Positions 1 through 9,050 of a DNA stretch of 64,000 bases are shown here, in pieces. The stretch is from Clostridia bacterium (lineage in GTDB: Bacteria; Bacillota; Clostridia; Lachnospirales; Lachnospiraceae), in NCBI GenBank assembly GCA_026000755.1, contig BNZC01000006.1:1-64000 (forward strand). Reading direction: 5' to 3'. Each line of letters opens with the position of its first letter. Position 1 is the first letter of the stretch. A program made the translations under genes and the position numbers. The notes beneath the pieces are model-generated. The model worked only from the letters and a program-made list of their open reading frames with translations, did not search any database and was not told the DNA's origin.

Positions 1-77
1 ATATTTCAGACATTCTTGGCATCAAACAAGTTCCTGCAAGCGAAGTCATTCAATCTCCAAAGCTGTTGAAGCGTTAA
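1..77 (+). CDS. C-terminal tail of an unidentified protein (cut by left edge)
   Basis: Reading from base 3, an open frame gives 24 residues, ending in SPKLLKR, before a TAA stop at 75-77. The gene begins left of the window. The tail is too short to assign to a family, and only its coding nature is plausible. It points away from the minus-strand helicase that follows, so the two would be convergent. Confidence 0.35.
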   Translation, partial: ISDILGIKQVPASEVIQSPKLLKR

Positions 78-108
78 TTTTGTACTACTAATTTTCATTT
101 ATTACACA

Positions 109-341
109 AAGAAATTTCCCAAAGTAATTTCCATAGAGGTAGAATTTAGTCTGAAACGCCATGGTTTTAGGCTTGTTTACCATACGCTTTTTTGGGGAGA
201 ATCACTCTGTCTGACTGCGTTTTTCCTGTTTTTGTAGCCTAACCGAATCATTTCCCAGGCTAAATTCAGCCTGTTATTTCACGGTTTTTCAGAGTAAGTT
301 CCACATCATAAAACTAGTAGAACTTACTTTGGGAATTTACG
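109..341. repeat. Non-coding stretch with imperfect inverted repeats
   Basis: Bases 78-349 hold no convincing gene. A segment at 112-131 (core CCCAAAGTAA) recurs inverted at 321-338. A second short dyad, GTAAGTTC at 294-301 and GAACTTAC at 320-327, forms a hairpin near the 3' end of the minus-strand helicase. This could be the remains of a small palindromic element or a bidirectional terminator region. No transposase is associated. Confidence 0.35.
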
Positions 342-349
342 ATAAAATT

Positions 350-3142
350 TTATTTCCAATTCCCCTGCTTCACCCCTTGTTGCCGTTCGGTCAATTTTTC
401 AGTATAATCAAAACTGCCTTTTCTTGCCCGCAACAATACCTTTCGCCCCTGTTCCGTTCTGGTATAGACGAGTGTGCCTTTGCTCATATGTTTCTGCCAT
501 TCCTTATAAAATGCTTCCGCTTTTGCCTTGTTATCAGCCAGTATGGACGGTACATTAAAATATGCGGTATGCAAGCCTTTTTTATCTTCATAGGCAATTA
601 AATAGCGTGGATTGTCGATGCGCCGGTAAATTTCAGCCATAGCGGACAGGAAAAGATTATTTTCATGCACACTTGCCTTAAGCAGTTCGATTTCGCAGAT
701 TTTTCCCTCACAGGTTTTCCTTGTTACCACAAAGACCTTGGCATCGCTGCTCTTGACAAAGCCCAGACGTTTCAATAATCCAAGAAGGATATGGGCTATT
801 TTACGCATATTTCTTGCAGGGCTTGCATAGACAAGCATTCGCATCACATACTGCAAAAGCGGTATTGCAATAAAGAATGCTCCGATCAGCAGCAGGAGGG
901 GGATTTCACTTATAGCAGCAAGTCCGCCGATCAATAGCCCCTCTAAAAAGGCTTTCGTGGGAAATAAATTGCCGGCACCTCGAATCGTAAAGGGCTTAAA
1001 TCGTTTTTCTTCTCTTAAGGCATCCTCCGATCCTCTTAGTGTGTGGACGATTTCTATCGTATCACCGCCGAATGTTGCAAGAATGGCATTCCACCGATTC
1101 TTGGTATGAAGACGAGTTCTTGAAATTCGATACATTTGCTTATTGATATTTGGATATTCCGCAAACAAATTGGATTCATCGAAGATATTCAGTCTGCTTA
1201 AGCCATTTTCTATGAAATCTCCTTCATAGGATATGCCGATAAAGCTCTTAAAACGGCGTTTTAACAAATGATAATCCCCAAAATCGATATTATTTTTCCT
1301 GCGAATGGAATTGTACTCATTCCTCACAAGGCTTGCCAAATGCTATATATTTGCCACCTTATCCGAGCTTTTATCTCTGCGGATTGCCCGTCCTCGCATC
1401 TGATTGGAAAGCATAAAGGAACCAATCACACTTGCTAAAATAAGGGAGTTTACCGCTTGGCAATCCCAACCCTCCCCAAGGAGTGCAACCGTTCCTATAA
1501 TGATGTTGATTTTCTTTTCATTCATCAAATCGGTGATTAGGCGCACCAATTCGTTCTCGTATTTTGCAGTAGTTTTTAGTTGTACATAGCCACTCACGGG
1601 AAAATCCAAAAATTCACAAGCAGGCAACCGTTCCTTTATCAAGACCACAAAGGTTTTCGGAACCACTTTTAATTTTCCCGATAAAATGGCAATATTACAA
1701 ATCTTCTGAACAACGGTAGAATCGTCATTGGGCGTAATACCAACATCTTTCACAATACGCTTGAATATTGGCACAACGCCCATTTTATTGTAAGGATCTA
1801 TAGTCAAGGCTTCGCTTCGGACAAAGTCCGCTAAAATCACCATGCTTAAATCATTTTCAAGCACAGAATATTCATTGATTACAATATCGGAAATAGAACC
1901 CATTTTCCCCATACTGCTTGCCATCAGTTTCTTGATTTCATTGTGGTCGCAAAGCGTAACGCTGCCGTTTACAATAGCTCCTATATCGTTTAAGTCCTGA
2001 TGAATTTTCTTGATTACAGGGCTATGTTCTGCAAAATTATCTTTGTTCCCATAGAGAATCCCTTGTAATAAGATTTCTAACCACTCCATAGTCAGCTCGG
2101 GGATAGCCCCACCGCCGCCCAAAGCCTTTGCCATTGTGGGATCAATGGCTATCTCGATACTGTGTAAGAAAATAAGCATACTGCTGTAATAACGAGGATT
2201 TTCTAAGACGTTCTCTTCGTTTTGGGCGTAATCCGTCAGTTCAGGTGAATTTTTCAGCATGGAAATAAAATCATGATTTAATTTTAATTGTTCCACGAAA
2301 CGATCCAAATTGCCTTGAATGGCAGTAACTTGCTTCTCTTCCTCCGGCAAAAGGGAATTGAATAGGATAAAGTCTTGGTGGGGGCATAAATCCCCTGTTG
2401 CCACCAATTCCGGCACGGTAATTTCACTATCAATTGCACCGCAAACTTGTAAATAACGCTCCCATTCCCCTTTTTCGGCATCATAGGGTGGTGTGGCGGT
2501 CAATGATATGGTTTTTATATCGCCTAATTCTTTCAGCACACTTGTTAAACTTTTCCACCAAGCCGAACGCAGATGATGGGCTTCATCTAAAACTACAACT
2601 TCAATATGATTTTTTTTGAGTTCGGCAATTAAATCATAGGCAATAGAAACAGCCCTCTCCTTAAGGGGTTCTTCTTCCTCACCGTCTAATTGTTCGTTAA
2701 TTTTCTTGCGATTGAAAGCATAATGGAGGGCTTGGTAAGTAGCAACATTAAAACGTTTCAGATTATAAATATCCGTGCTGATAAAGTCCGGGGTATCTGT
2801 CTGTTGGCTGGTTTTTTCGGTCAAATTGTGAGAATGACAGGCAGGGGATTCCGTTTGCTGATGGGCATTTGCTGACGAATCGTGAGAATTATCTTTTTCG
2901 AAAAGTTGCAAAAACCGATCAACCCATTGCATTTTAATCGTAATCGTGGGCGATAAAATCAAGACATTCTTATTGATCCGCCGAACAAGCTCTAAACCCA
3001 ATACCGTTTTGCCGGCTCCCGGTGCAGCTACAATATTGATTTTATCATCTGAAAGAAAGGAGGACATTTCTTTTAGAATCCTTGCCTGATAGTTGCGCCA
3101 AGGGGATCGGAAGGTGTAATCTTCTAAAAAACAATCTGCCAC
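350..3142 (-). pseudogene. DEAD/DEAH-box helicase interrupted by one amber codon
   Basis: The gene starts at GTG 3142 with a ribosome site about 10 bases upstream. The first 599 codons carry Walker A (AAPGAGKT), a DEAH box (VVLDEAHH), motif III-like SLTATPP and motif VI-like QMRGRAIRR, as in SF2 helicases of restriction or defence type. The frame then meets TAG at 1343-1345 and continues in the same frame for 331 more codons to 350. The local reading is ANI-stop-HLA. Related helicases have a tryptophan here (ANIWHL), so one TGG to TAG change explains the stop. The C-terminal part contains a hydrophobic stretch around residues 740-780 and otherwise looks intact. The full length of about 930 residues suits the family. 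If the TAG is real, the product is a truncated helicase lacking its C-terminal third. A sequencing error or a recent mutation are the alternatives. Confidence 0.8.
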
Positions 3143-3256
3143 AGGTGCTTGCTCCTTTGTGAGTTCTTTGTGATATAGATAGGGTTATGTGTTATAAGCG
3201 TTTTGCGTGGAATCGCTATCTGCTTGCAATTTTCGGATTCATAAGCTTCTCGGCTT

Positions 3257-3880
3257 TTATTGGTATAATTTAGCATTTTGAATTAGCTTATCAAGGGCTA
3301 TCATTTCAGGCATATTCATAATATCTTCCATGGTATTATATTGTGATATTTCAAGCAGTAAACGGTCAAGCTTCAGCAATATTTCCTCGTTATCATTCGT
3401 TGCCTTTTGAACGAAGTCAATATATTGTTGATAAATACTCATCTTTTCTTTTGCAAGTTCATCCTTATTCCATTCCAAGGTAGACAGCTGTGTATATTCC
3501 TCATAATCGAAAGCGGAAATCTTGTTTAGTATAATCCGCATATTGATCGTAACAACCTGCTCCACGCCCTGTAAAACGCCGTTAAATTTTTGGAAGGTCA
3601 TTTCCTTGGTATCGAATTTCTCCGATAAAATATCTTTCATGGTATCCAGTTTTTTATTGAATCGCTGAATCTGCTCTAAATTTTGTGCTATATCCTCTGC
3701 GAAACAATCCATATACGAAACCTTTTTTAGCGCCTCGGTGCAAGCAGATAGCGTTGCCGCCGATTTTGCAAGTTTTAGAGGCGGAAATTTTTGAGAAATT
3801 GCAGTTGTTCTTTTGTGGTAGTAATAGAAAGCAATGCCAATTATAAGTAGTATAAGAAGAACCAAGATTCTGTAAATCAT
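3257..3880 (-). CDS. Membrane-anchored XpaC-like hypothetical protein
   Basis: The 207-residue product begins at ATG 3880, preceded by AGAGGTGAAA. Longer starts upstream read through a duplicated tail of the neighbouring toxin gene and are artefacts. Residues 2-20 form one strongly hydrophobic membrane helix, followed by a basic stop-transfer segment (YHKR). The rest is a charged, largely helical domain with coiled-coil character. The overall plan recalls XpaC/5-bromo-4-chloroindolyl phosphate hydrolysis family proteins, whose role is unclear. It lies 114 bases after the broken helicase gene on the same strand. No catalytic motif is evident. Confidence 0.55.
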   Translation of the reverse strand: MIYRILVLLILLIIGIAFYYYHKRTTAISQKFPPLKLAKSAATLSACTEALKKVSYMDCFAEDIAQNLEQIQRFNKKLDTMKDILSEKFDTKEMTFQKFNGVLQGVEQVVTINMRIILNKISAFDYEEYTQLSTLEWNKDELAKEKMSIYQQYIDFVQKATNDNEEILLKLDRLLLEISQYNTMEDIMNMPEMIALDKLIQNAKLYQ

Positions 3881-3906
3881 TATTTTCACCTCTGTTTTCG
3901 ATTTAC

Positions 3907-4009
3907 TTATTATTATAATGACCTTTGCAAGCGTAGATTTCAAGTGGTTGTTCTAACTTATTTATCGTCATAATGACCTTTGCAAGCGTAAATTTCAAGT
4001 ATTTGTTCC
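3907..4009. repeat. Tandem duplication of the YoeB 3' end, period 55
   Basis: The last coding bases of the toxin pseudogene (3958-4009) recur at about 3907-3954 with a 55-base shift. The shared core is TAATGACCTTTGCAAGCGTA. The second copy would encode the same YACKGHY tail followed by its own stop, but it is detached from any toxin. It also creates a false upstream extension of the next minus-strand gene. Confidence 0.75.
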
Positions 4010-4239
4010 GACTGGTCTTGTTTTTCAATAATCTTAAAAACAAGGCGATTCACTTCATCAATTTTTACGCTCCATCAACCGGATAGATTTCCTTTTAATG
4101 GTTCAGGTTTTCCAATTCCATTATAGCCTCTTCGTTCAATATCCGTAATCAGTTTATTCATACGTTTTATCGTTTTTTTATCTTCTGTTTGCCATGCAAC
4201 ATAATCGTTCCAAGCATCATCCCACCATAACTTACGCAT
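3958..4239 (-). pseudogene. yoeB: YoeB/Txe-family mRNA interferase toxin with an opal codon
   Basis: Translated from ATG 4239, the frame gives MRKLWWDDAWNDYVAWQTED and continues to GKPEPLKGNLSG, clearly the YoeB/Txe family (ribosome-dependent endoribonuclease of type II toxin-antitoxin pairs). A TGA follows NLSG, at the position where relatives have an aromatic residue before WS. The frame then resumes with WSVKIDEVNRLVF and ends in YACKGHYDDK at 3958. Total length, 93 codons, is normal for YoeB. The catalytic-region Glu and Arg and the C-terminal His-Tyr pair remain. Only the single stop disables it, so decay looks recent. The start overlaps the antitoxin stop by 8 bases, the classic coupled arrangement. 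Confidence 0.85.
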
Positions 4240-4510
4240 GACTTTCGTCCTCGACTTCTATCAATTCATGTTCGGTTAAAACTTTTTTTCCTGATTCTAA
4301 ATCTGCTTTCAATGCCGCAAGATATCTAATGTTTTCTTCATCAAAAAAGCGGTCTACTGATACTTCAAAGGGTATTCTTCGTTCTCTGCTCATTTTTTTT
4401 GCAAAAATGGTAAATGCGGTAGTCATATTCATGCCTAATTCTTTGCAAGTTTGCTCCATACTTTTCTTTAGATTTTCATCCATGCGGATATTTACTAATG
4501 TTTGTGCCAT
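4232..4510 (-). CDS. RelB/DinJ-family antitoxin
   Basis: A 92-residue protein starts at ATG 4510, with AGAAAGGA upstream; the longer frame start has no ribosome site. The N-terminus, TLVNIRMDENLKKSMEQ, is the ribbon-helix-helix DNA-binding domain typical of RelB/DinJ antitoxins. The acidic C-terminal part would wrap the toxin. It is intact although its partner YoeB carries a stop codon. It probably autoregulates the pair from the consensus promoter at 4569-4597, and the repeated sequence around that promoter may hold operator copies. Confidence 0.85.
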   Translation of the reverse strand: MAQTLVNIRMDENLKKSMEQTCKELGMNMTTAFTIFAKKMSRERRIPFEVSVDRFFDEENIRYLAALKADLESGKKVLTEHELIEVEDESHA

Positions 4511-4546
4511 ATTGATCCGTCCTTTCTGATTTTCAAAATCAAGCAT

Positions 4547-4735
4547 ATTGTAAAGACGTTATATATACATTATACACATAAATGTTCTTTTTGTCAATGA
4601 AATTTTCTTTTTACATATACAATGTAAAGACGATATATACACGTGAATACTCTTTTTGTCAATGAAACTTTCTTTGTACATATGTCGTAAAGACGAAATA
4701 TATACAAAAACATTCTTTTCGTCAATGGATTCTTC
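4547..4735. repeat. Three tandem promoter-bearing repeats, period 63-65
   Basis: A unit of roughly 65 bases containing TAAAGACG, an AT-rich stretch and TTTTGTCAATG occurs three times. On the minus strand each unit holds a -35-like box at 4592-4597, 4657-4662 and 4720-4725, followed after 17 bases by TATAAT, TATATA and TATATT respectively. The copy next to the antitoxin is closest to consensus and the outer copies are weaker. The outermost copy abuts the 3' end of the YdcF-type gene. Confidence 0.8.
4569..4597 (-). promoter_or_regulatory. Consensus sigma-70 promoter of the antitoxin-toxin pair
   Basis: On the minus strand TTGACA (4592-4597) is separated by exactly 17 bases from TATAAT (4569-4574). 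The antitoxin start lies about 60 bases downstream. Both hexamers are perfect consensus. Confidence 0.85.
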
Positions 4736-4738
4736 TTT

Positions 4739-5767
4739 CTACACATTCAATAATTCAAAGACGATCATCGCAACAATATATGCAAGAGCCAACGCCTTGT
4801 ACTTAAAGATAATCGCGATATATTCACGGATAAATGCAGCGGGCAAATAGTAAAATGCAGTGTGTCCGCCAACGCCTTGAGCGTTCAAGTTTACACTTCT
4901 GGCTAAAATCACAGCCCGAAGAACATGGTAATTGCTGGTTACCACAATGCAATTATAGTTGGGATTTAGTTCCTGCATTAACTTCTTGGAAAAACTCATA
5001 TTTTCAAGGGTATTGACGGATTTATCCTCTAGGATGATGTGGTTTTCGGGAATGCCTTTTTGTAATAGATATGTCTTCATGGCAAATGCTTCGGAAACCT
5101 TTTCGTCATGACCCTGTCCGCCGGAAACTACAAAACTTGCCTTTTTACCTCCGAGCTTGTATTGTTTGATTGCCCGATCGAGTCGTCCTGCCAAAAGAGG
5201 GCTTACGGTTTCGCCGTTTTTCAGCCCACAGCCCAAAACCAGTATAAAATCACAGTTTTTTGATTTGGGAAGCAGGGCATATACAAAGGAGTAGATCAAA
5301 AATACAGACAGCATCCACGGAACATACAATACAATGTTTAGGAAAATAGGAAACAACCAAAGCAACACCGGAAATGCAGATGGTGCCATAAGTCCAAGCC
5401 TAAGAGGGAAAATTATGAGAAGGGGCAAGGCTATGCCCATCAATCCGAATCCAATGGGTAAAATATGTGCTAAGGAAGAACCTTCTTTACGAATCAACCT
5501 TACGCCGTTTACGCATAATGCAATCCCACCGAAGAAACTGATGAAAAGCAAAAGAATTTCAATCCAAAGCATGATTTCGTCACCCTCACCAATGATAAGT
5601 ATATCAGCTCCTATCATCGTGTTAGGTGCATATAAGGTCAAGCCACCCCTGATGATAAGATAAAGGGAGACAAGCAAAAGGATTCCGCAAAGGAGTCTGC
5701 GAGGTTCCTTGTGTATGTGGTATAGAAACAAAGTAAAACATAACAAGCCTGTTATGAATAATGGCAT
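4739..5767 (-). CDS. YdcF/SanA-family (DUF218) integral membrane protein
   Basis: The 342-residue protein has several hydrophobic helices in its first half (about residues 1-170). A soluble DUF218 domain follows from ILVLGCGLKNGETVSP, through VVSGGQGHDEKVSEA and a conserved Asn-rich ENTL-like turn (SVNTLENM), to VVTSNYHVLRA. This matches the ElyC/SanA/YdcF superfamily. Members are linked to cell-envelope polysaccharide metabolism or vancomycin sensitivity, but their chemistry is largely unknown. A final hydrophobic helix closes the protein. The start has AGGAGGC close upstream. The gene stands alone between the toxin promoters and the DUF262 gene, on the same strand as both. Confidence 0.8.
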   Translation of the reverse strand: MPLFITGLLCFTLFLYHIHKEPRRLLCGILLLVSLYLIIRGGLTLYAPNTMIGADILIIGEGDEIMLWIEILLLFISFFGGIALCVNGVRLIRKEGSSLAHILPIGFGLMGIALPLLIIFPLRLGLMAPSAFPVLLWLFPIFLNIVLYVPWMLSVFLIYSFVYALLPKSKNCDFILVLGCGLKNGETVSPLLAGRLDRAIKQYKLGGKKASFVVSGGQGHDEKVSEAFAMKTYLLQKGIPENHIILEDKSVNTLENMSFSKKLMQELNPNYNCIVVTSNYHVLRAVILARSVNLNAQGVGGHTAFYYLPAAFIREYIAIIFKYKALALAYIVAMIVFELLNV

Positions 5768-5777
5768 AGGAGGCTCC

Positions 5778-5914
5778 TTTCAAAAGGTGTAACGGTATTG
5801 TCTTATTCATTTGCTTAGTAGTATCAAATCTTCCAGTTGTTATAGTGAATATTTTCCTTTTCCAAAAGGTATTGTCCTATTCGTTTGCTCAAACCATATC
5901 AAATCTTCCCATTA
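5778..5914. repeat. Diverged tandem repeat between the YdcF and DUF262 genes, period about 74
   Basis: The segment with CAAAAGGT, TATTGTCYTATTC and TATCAAATCTTCC occurs twice, with anchors at 5796 and 5870. The second copy runs into the 3' end of the DUF262 gene, so one copy duplicates that gene's end and downstream sequence. Confidence 0.65.
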
Positions 5915-7699
5915 CTATAGCGAGTAATAGTATTTTTTGATTTTCTCTGCCATTAACTTACGGCGTTTGCTCAAAAACTCCTGATAATTTTCAACACTCA
6001 TATTGGTTATATCAAGTGGTATAGCATTTTGAGTCAAATTATCCTCAAAATTGCTGCCACCAAGCAACACCTTAATTTCTTCATCCTTGAAATACTCCGT
6101 AGGTTTTTTCTTGCCTATTTTTATATTTACACTTGTATCAAGATAAGTGTAATTTGCCACTTGATTATAAAGAGCTTTATCGCTTATTCCGTTATCAATT
6201 AAATGTTGTCGAGGGAAAATATGGTGAACATCACCAACATTTATTAAATCGCCAACTTTTATTCCGCTTGAAAATAGCGAATTATCTTTAAGGAAAATTT
6301 GAGCAGCAAGGAATACATTAAAATAAGGACTGCTTATAGAGGATGTTTCTAATCTTGACACCAATTCATTACTCCAAAATGTATCTGATAATAAACTCTC
6401 GTTTTCACTTAAAAATGCTGTAAAGCCCTTTGTCTCAATTTGCCGCAAATCTTCGTTCATTCTGGTTTCGGGTGAGCCAATATAGCGGCTTGTTAATGTA
6501 GAATAAACGAACCACTTTTGAACATAACGCTTACTTTCCGTTTTTTTGATGTTGGCACTCTTTTGCAAAATCAGATATAGGGCATAGGCAAAATCCAAAG
6601 TCATTTTGGAGCCTATTAATCTTGCTTCTGCAAATCCCGCAGATTTTATTGCAAGTACAAATTGCTCGAAAGAATATTGATTTATAAAATCAAGCACACC
6701 AAGACGTAATTTTTCAAAGCTTTCTTGCATGATTTCTTCTTTGAATATTCGTTCTTTGAAATCACGTCCGGACAATAATTTTACCAAATCGCCCAGTTTT
6801 GCTCTCCTAAAAATGTGCATAAAAGCCACACGGAGCATATCATTAAAATCCGGGTCATATATATCGTCATTGTTATTTTTTAGCCATTTAATCTTGTCAA
6901 AATATTCACTTTGAACAAAAGTAGTGTCCTTTGATAGGGTATCGAAAAATCCGGGTTTAATAGCCAAATGGCAGAAATAATCAATTGCTTTTCGTAAAAC
7001 ATTACCGCCAAATTGTTCATCAGCTGCAATTTTTGACATGGCAAAATCAGCAGAATTTAAGTTCTTGCCTTGGGAATTTATTCGGACGAAAATTTCAGTC
7101 ACTTCACCAATATCTAAATCGGGAATCAGTTCAATGCAACCTAATTGACTGTTTTTTATATGTTGGAGTTTTGTGATTTTATTATTTATGAGTTCGGGCG
7201 ACACTTCGGGATTATTTGAGATATACTCATTCACAAAAGACCAACTATTAAAATCGGATTTGAAAATGGGGGAAATATCGGGTATCCAATGCTTGCTTTT
7301 AAGATGCGCAGGAGTCTGCACGGCAAATTTATCCTCTTCACCAACGGCAAGGGGATTAAATGCAATTTTGATGGGTTTTTCCTCATAATCCTCTGTTATA
7401 ATGGAATGCCCACCAATGGCAGTCATTAAAGCAGTGATGCGTTGTTGCCCATCAATCAAGATCTTTTTGCCTACCGAAGTTTCACCATTTTTTAGCTTGA
7501 CATCTGAATTGTGCCATATAATCAAATATCCCGTTGGATAACCATTATAAAGGCTATCAACCAAATTACGAACTTGCCGTCCTTTCCAAACAAAAGGACG
7601 CTGAATTTCAGGTATCGCAATCGCTCCGGCTTCAATAAAGCCCAATATGGCACTGACCGGATATTGTGTAACGGAGTATTTGTTTTCGCTGTTTGTCAT
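5915..7699 (-). CDS. DUF262/DUF1524 GmrSD-like nuclease, probable phage defence
   Basis: The 594-residue protein starts at ATG 7699, with GGGAAGGAA about 12 bases upstream. The N-terminal DUF262 domain has AIPEIQRPFVWKGRQVRNLV and the signature LIDGQQRITAL around residues 80-92. The DQR-type motif belongs to the ParB/Srx-like nucleotide-hydrolysing fold. The C-terminal DUF1524 domain has VHHIFPRQHLID, the His-Met-type HNH nuclease motif. Known relatives include the type IV restriction enzyme GmrSD, which attacks glucosylated phage DNA, and other DUF262 defence proteins. Both domains appear intact and length is normal. It sits near a broken helicase and toxin-antitoxin genes, consistent with a defence island. 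Its exact target cannot be read from sequence. Confidence 0.85.
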   Translation of the reverse strand: MTNSENKYSVTQYPVSAILGFIEAGAIAIPEIQRPFVWKGRQVRNLVDSLYNGYPTGYLIIWHNSDVKLKNGETSVGKKILIDGQQRITALMTAIGGHSIITEDYEEKPIKIAFNPLAVGEEDKFAVQTPAHLKSKHWIPDISPIFKSDFNSWSFVNEYISNNPEVSPELINNKITKLQHIKNSQLGCIELIPDLDIGEVTEIFVRINSQGKNLNSADFAMSKIAADEQFGGNVLRKAIDYFCHLAIKPGFFDTLSKDTTFVQSEYFDKIKWLKNNNDDIYDPDFNDMLRVAFMHIFRRAKLGDLVKLLSGRDFKERIFKEEIMQESFEKLRLGVLDFINQYSFEQFVLAIKSAGFAEARLIGSKMTLDFAYALYLILQKSANIKKTESKRYVQKWFVYSTLTSRYIGSPETRMNEDLRQIETKGFTAFLSENESLLSDTFWSNELVSRLETSSISSPYFNVFLAAQIFLKDNSLFSSGIKVGDLINVGDVHHIFPRQHLIDNGISDKALYNQVANYTYLDTSVNIKIGKKKPTEYFKDEEIKVLLGGSNFEDNLTQNAIPLDITNMSVENYQEFLSKRRKLMAEKIKKYYYSL

Positions 7700-7871
7700 A
7701 TTCTTTTAGTTCCTTCCCATTTGTACAGTAATCAGTCAGCCACATCAAGGCATATTCAATCGTCGGATCACTCAAACTCGCCAAGTTCATATAGATATTA
7801 AACTTATTTGTTTGGACGATATTATACCATTTCGTTTCTGTTATCCCTATTCCCTCTGCTATTTGGGGCAT
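7632..7871 (-). CDS. Possible small protein or gene remnant upstream of DUF262
   Basis: A 79-codon frame overlaps the start of the DUF262 gene by 68 bases. Its central part (KWYNIVQTNKFNIYMNLASL) has ordinary protein-like composition, but there is no clear ribosome site and I do not recognise a family. It could be the 3' remnant of a gene that once preceded the DUF262 gene, or chance. Confidence 0.25.
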   Translation of the reverse strand: MPQIAEGIGITETKWYNIVQTNKFNIYMNLASLSDPTIEYALMWLTDYCTNGKELKEYDKQRKQILRYTISGQCHIGLY

Positions 7872-8112
7872 GGGGATTTTTTAGTATCAAAATAGTATCA
7901 GCCAAAACAACAGCACAACAATGTCCTAACGGATTTAGTTTACCACAAATCGAGAGATTTCGCAATGGGAAAAGGATATTTTCAAAAATATGTGCTTTGG
8001 GTGGTGCTTGTGTTTTCATTCATTTGAAAAGCTCCTTTTTTAGTTTTTTAGGGTACGGTTGTTCCGCTCCCCTGTGCTTAGGTTTCCAAGTGACGGAACC
8101 TTTGTATATAAA

Positions 8113-8150
8113 AAGCCCCTCGGCGGTGACGTCTGACCGCAGAGAAGCTT
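8113..8150 (-). terminator. Strong hairpin with U-run, minus orientation
   Basis: AAGCCCCTCGGCGGT (8113-8127) pairs at 12 of 15 positions with the segment at 8136-8150 around an 8-base loop. On the minus strand it is followed by TTTTT. No minus-strand gene ends just upstream, so it may be the relic of a lost gene. Bases 7872-8433 otherwise hold no convincing coding sequence. Confidence 0.55.
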
Positions 8151-8320
8151 GAAAAGTTTTTGTGGAATCGTTCCTATTTTCGTGCTATACTATTATTAGA
8201 GATTTTATGCGTATCTGTTCGATGGACGTGCCGGGGTGGAGAACGTTTCACCCGCTTCCTTGAAGCGTGTGACCCACTCTGACAGTTAGGCTACGCCATA
8301 ACCGTCGTGGGCGCTGCTGC

Positions 8321-8409
8321 GGGCTTGCCGCCACGGGCGGGGTTGCGGCTTCGGTAATCCGTTTTTCCTTGTGGCAAACCGTTTTTCTCGCCACCGAAAA
8401 ACACTGACA
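8321..8409. repeat. Accessory repeat copy 1
   Basis: The stretch running from GCCGCCACGGGCGGGGTTGC, through TTCGGTAATCCG, to the ACTGACAAAT region recurs at 8936-9031 with moderate divergence. It directly precedes the ribosome site of the SRPBCC gene. See copies at 8892-9031 and 9650-9715. Confidence 0.7.
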
Positions 8410-8433
8410 AATTGGAATTTATAAAGGAGACCT

Positions 8434-8862
8434 ATGAAAAAGCAAATTGAAACCGAAATTCAAATATCAGCTACGCCCAATATTGTATGGCGCATACTTA
8501 CGGATTTTTCTTCCTATCCAAATTGGAATCCATTTATACAATGGATAAAGGGAGAAGTAAAAGAACAGAACCATATCAGCATCCGAGTTGTTCCCACGGG
8601 CAGCAAGGGCATGACATTTAATCCCATTGTTCTCTCCGTAGTAGAAAACAAGGAAATTAAATGGCTTGGCAGTGCATTCTTCAAAGGCTTGTTCGATGGA
8701 GAGCATAACTTTGTCATACAAGGCAATGAGGACGGAACTACGACTTTTGCACAACGAGAATATTTTTCAGGCATATTTGTTGGATTGTTTGATACGAAAA
8801 ATACCGAAACAGGCTTTTATGCAATGAATCGGAAGCTGAAAGAACTTGCGGAAGCTAAATAA
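8434..8862 (+). CDS. SRPBCC (START-like) domain protein
   Basis: The 142-residue product begins at ATG 8434 after AAAGGAGACCT. The opening pattern IQISATPNIVWRILTDFSSY PNWNPF matches the polyketide-cyclase/SRPBCC fold, which binds hydrophobic ligands in a deep cavity. The C-terminal helix starts near NTETGFYAMN. It fills a normal single-domain length. No catalytic residues can be assigned, and the ligand is unknown. It is a single gene between two copies of a repeat, suggesting cassette-like acquisition. Confidence 0.75.
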   Translation: MKKQIETEIQISATPNIVWRILTDFSSYPNWNPFIQWIKGEVKEQNHISIRVVPTGSKGMTFNPIVLSVVENKEIKWLGSAFFKGLFDGEHNFVIQGNEDGTTTFAQREYFSGIFVGLFDTKNTETGFYAMNRKLKELAEAK

Positions 8863-8891
8863 ACGGATGATACAAATTCCAGTTCACCGAC

Positions 8892-9031
8892 GCAAAGCGG
8901 ATACCTTGCGTAAAGTATCCGCTTTGCTGTTACTGGTTCGCCGCCATAGGCAGGGTTATGGCTTCGGTAATCCGTTTTGCCCTGCGGCAAACCGTTTCTC
9001 TTGCCGCTGAAAAAAACACACAGCACCGACA
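8892..9031. repeat. Accessory repeat copy 2 with 13-bp hairpin
   Basis: GCAAAGCGGATAC (8892-8904) and its exact complement GTATCCGCTTTGC (8915-8927) form a perfect stem just after the SRPBCC gene. A sequence homologous to copy 1 follows at 8936-9031, leading into the ribosome site of the next small gene. It acts as a boundary between the two cassettes. The hairpin may work as a terminator, although no long U-run follows. Confidence 0.7.
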
Positions 9032-9050
9032 AATGAAAAGGGAGACATTT

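Noticed and set aside
1343-1345. TAG as a pyrrolysine codon, prompted by nearby methyltransferase genes
   Set aside because: The protein is a helicase and relatives have Trp there. No pyl genes or MtmB/MtbB/MttB-like pyrrolysine proteins are in the window.
4090-4130. TGA decoded as tryptophan (alternative genetic code)
   Set aside because: Many intact genes here, including the corrinoid activator, end in TGA, so TGA works as a stop.
7808-8152. 114-residue plus-strand frame
   Set aside because: No ribosome site, low-complexity composition, and it runs through the minus-strand terminator and repeat sequence.
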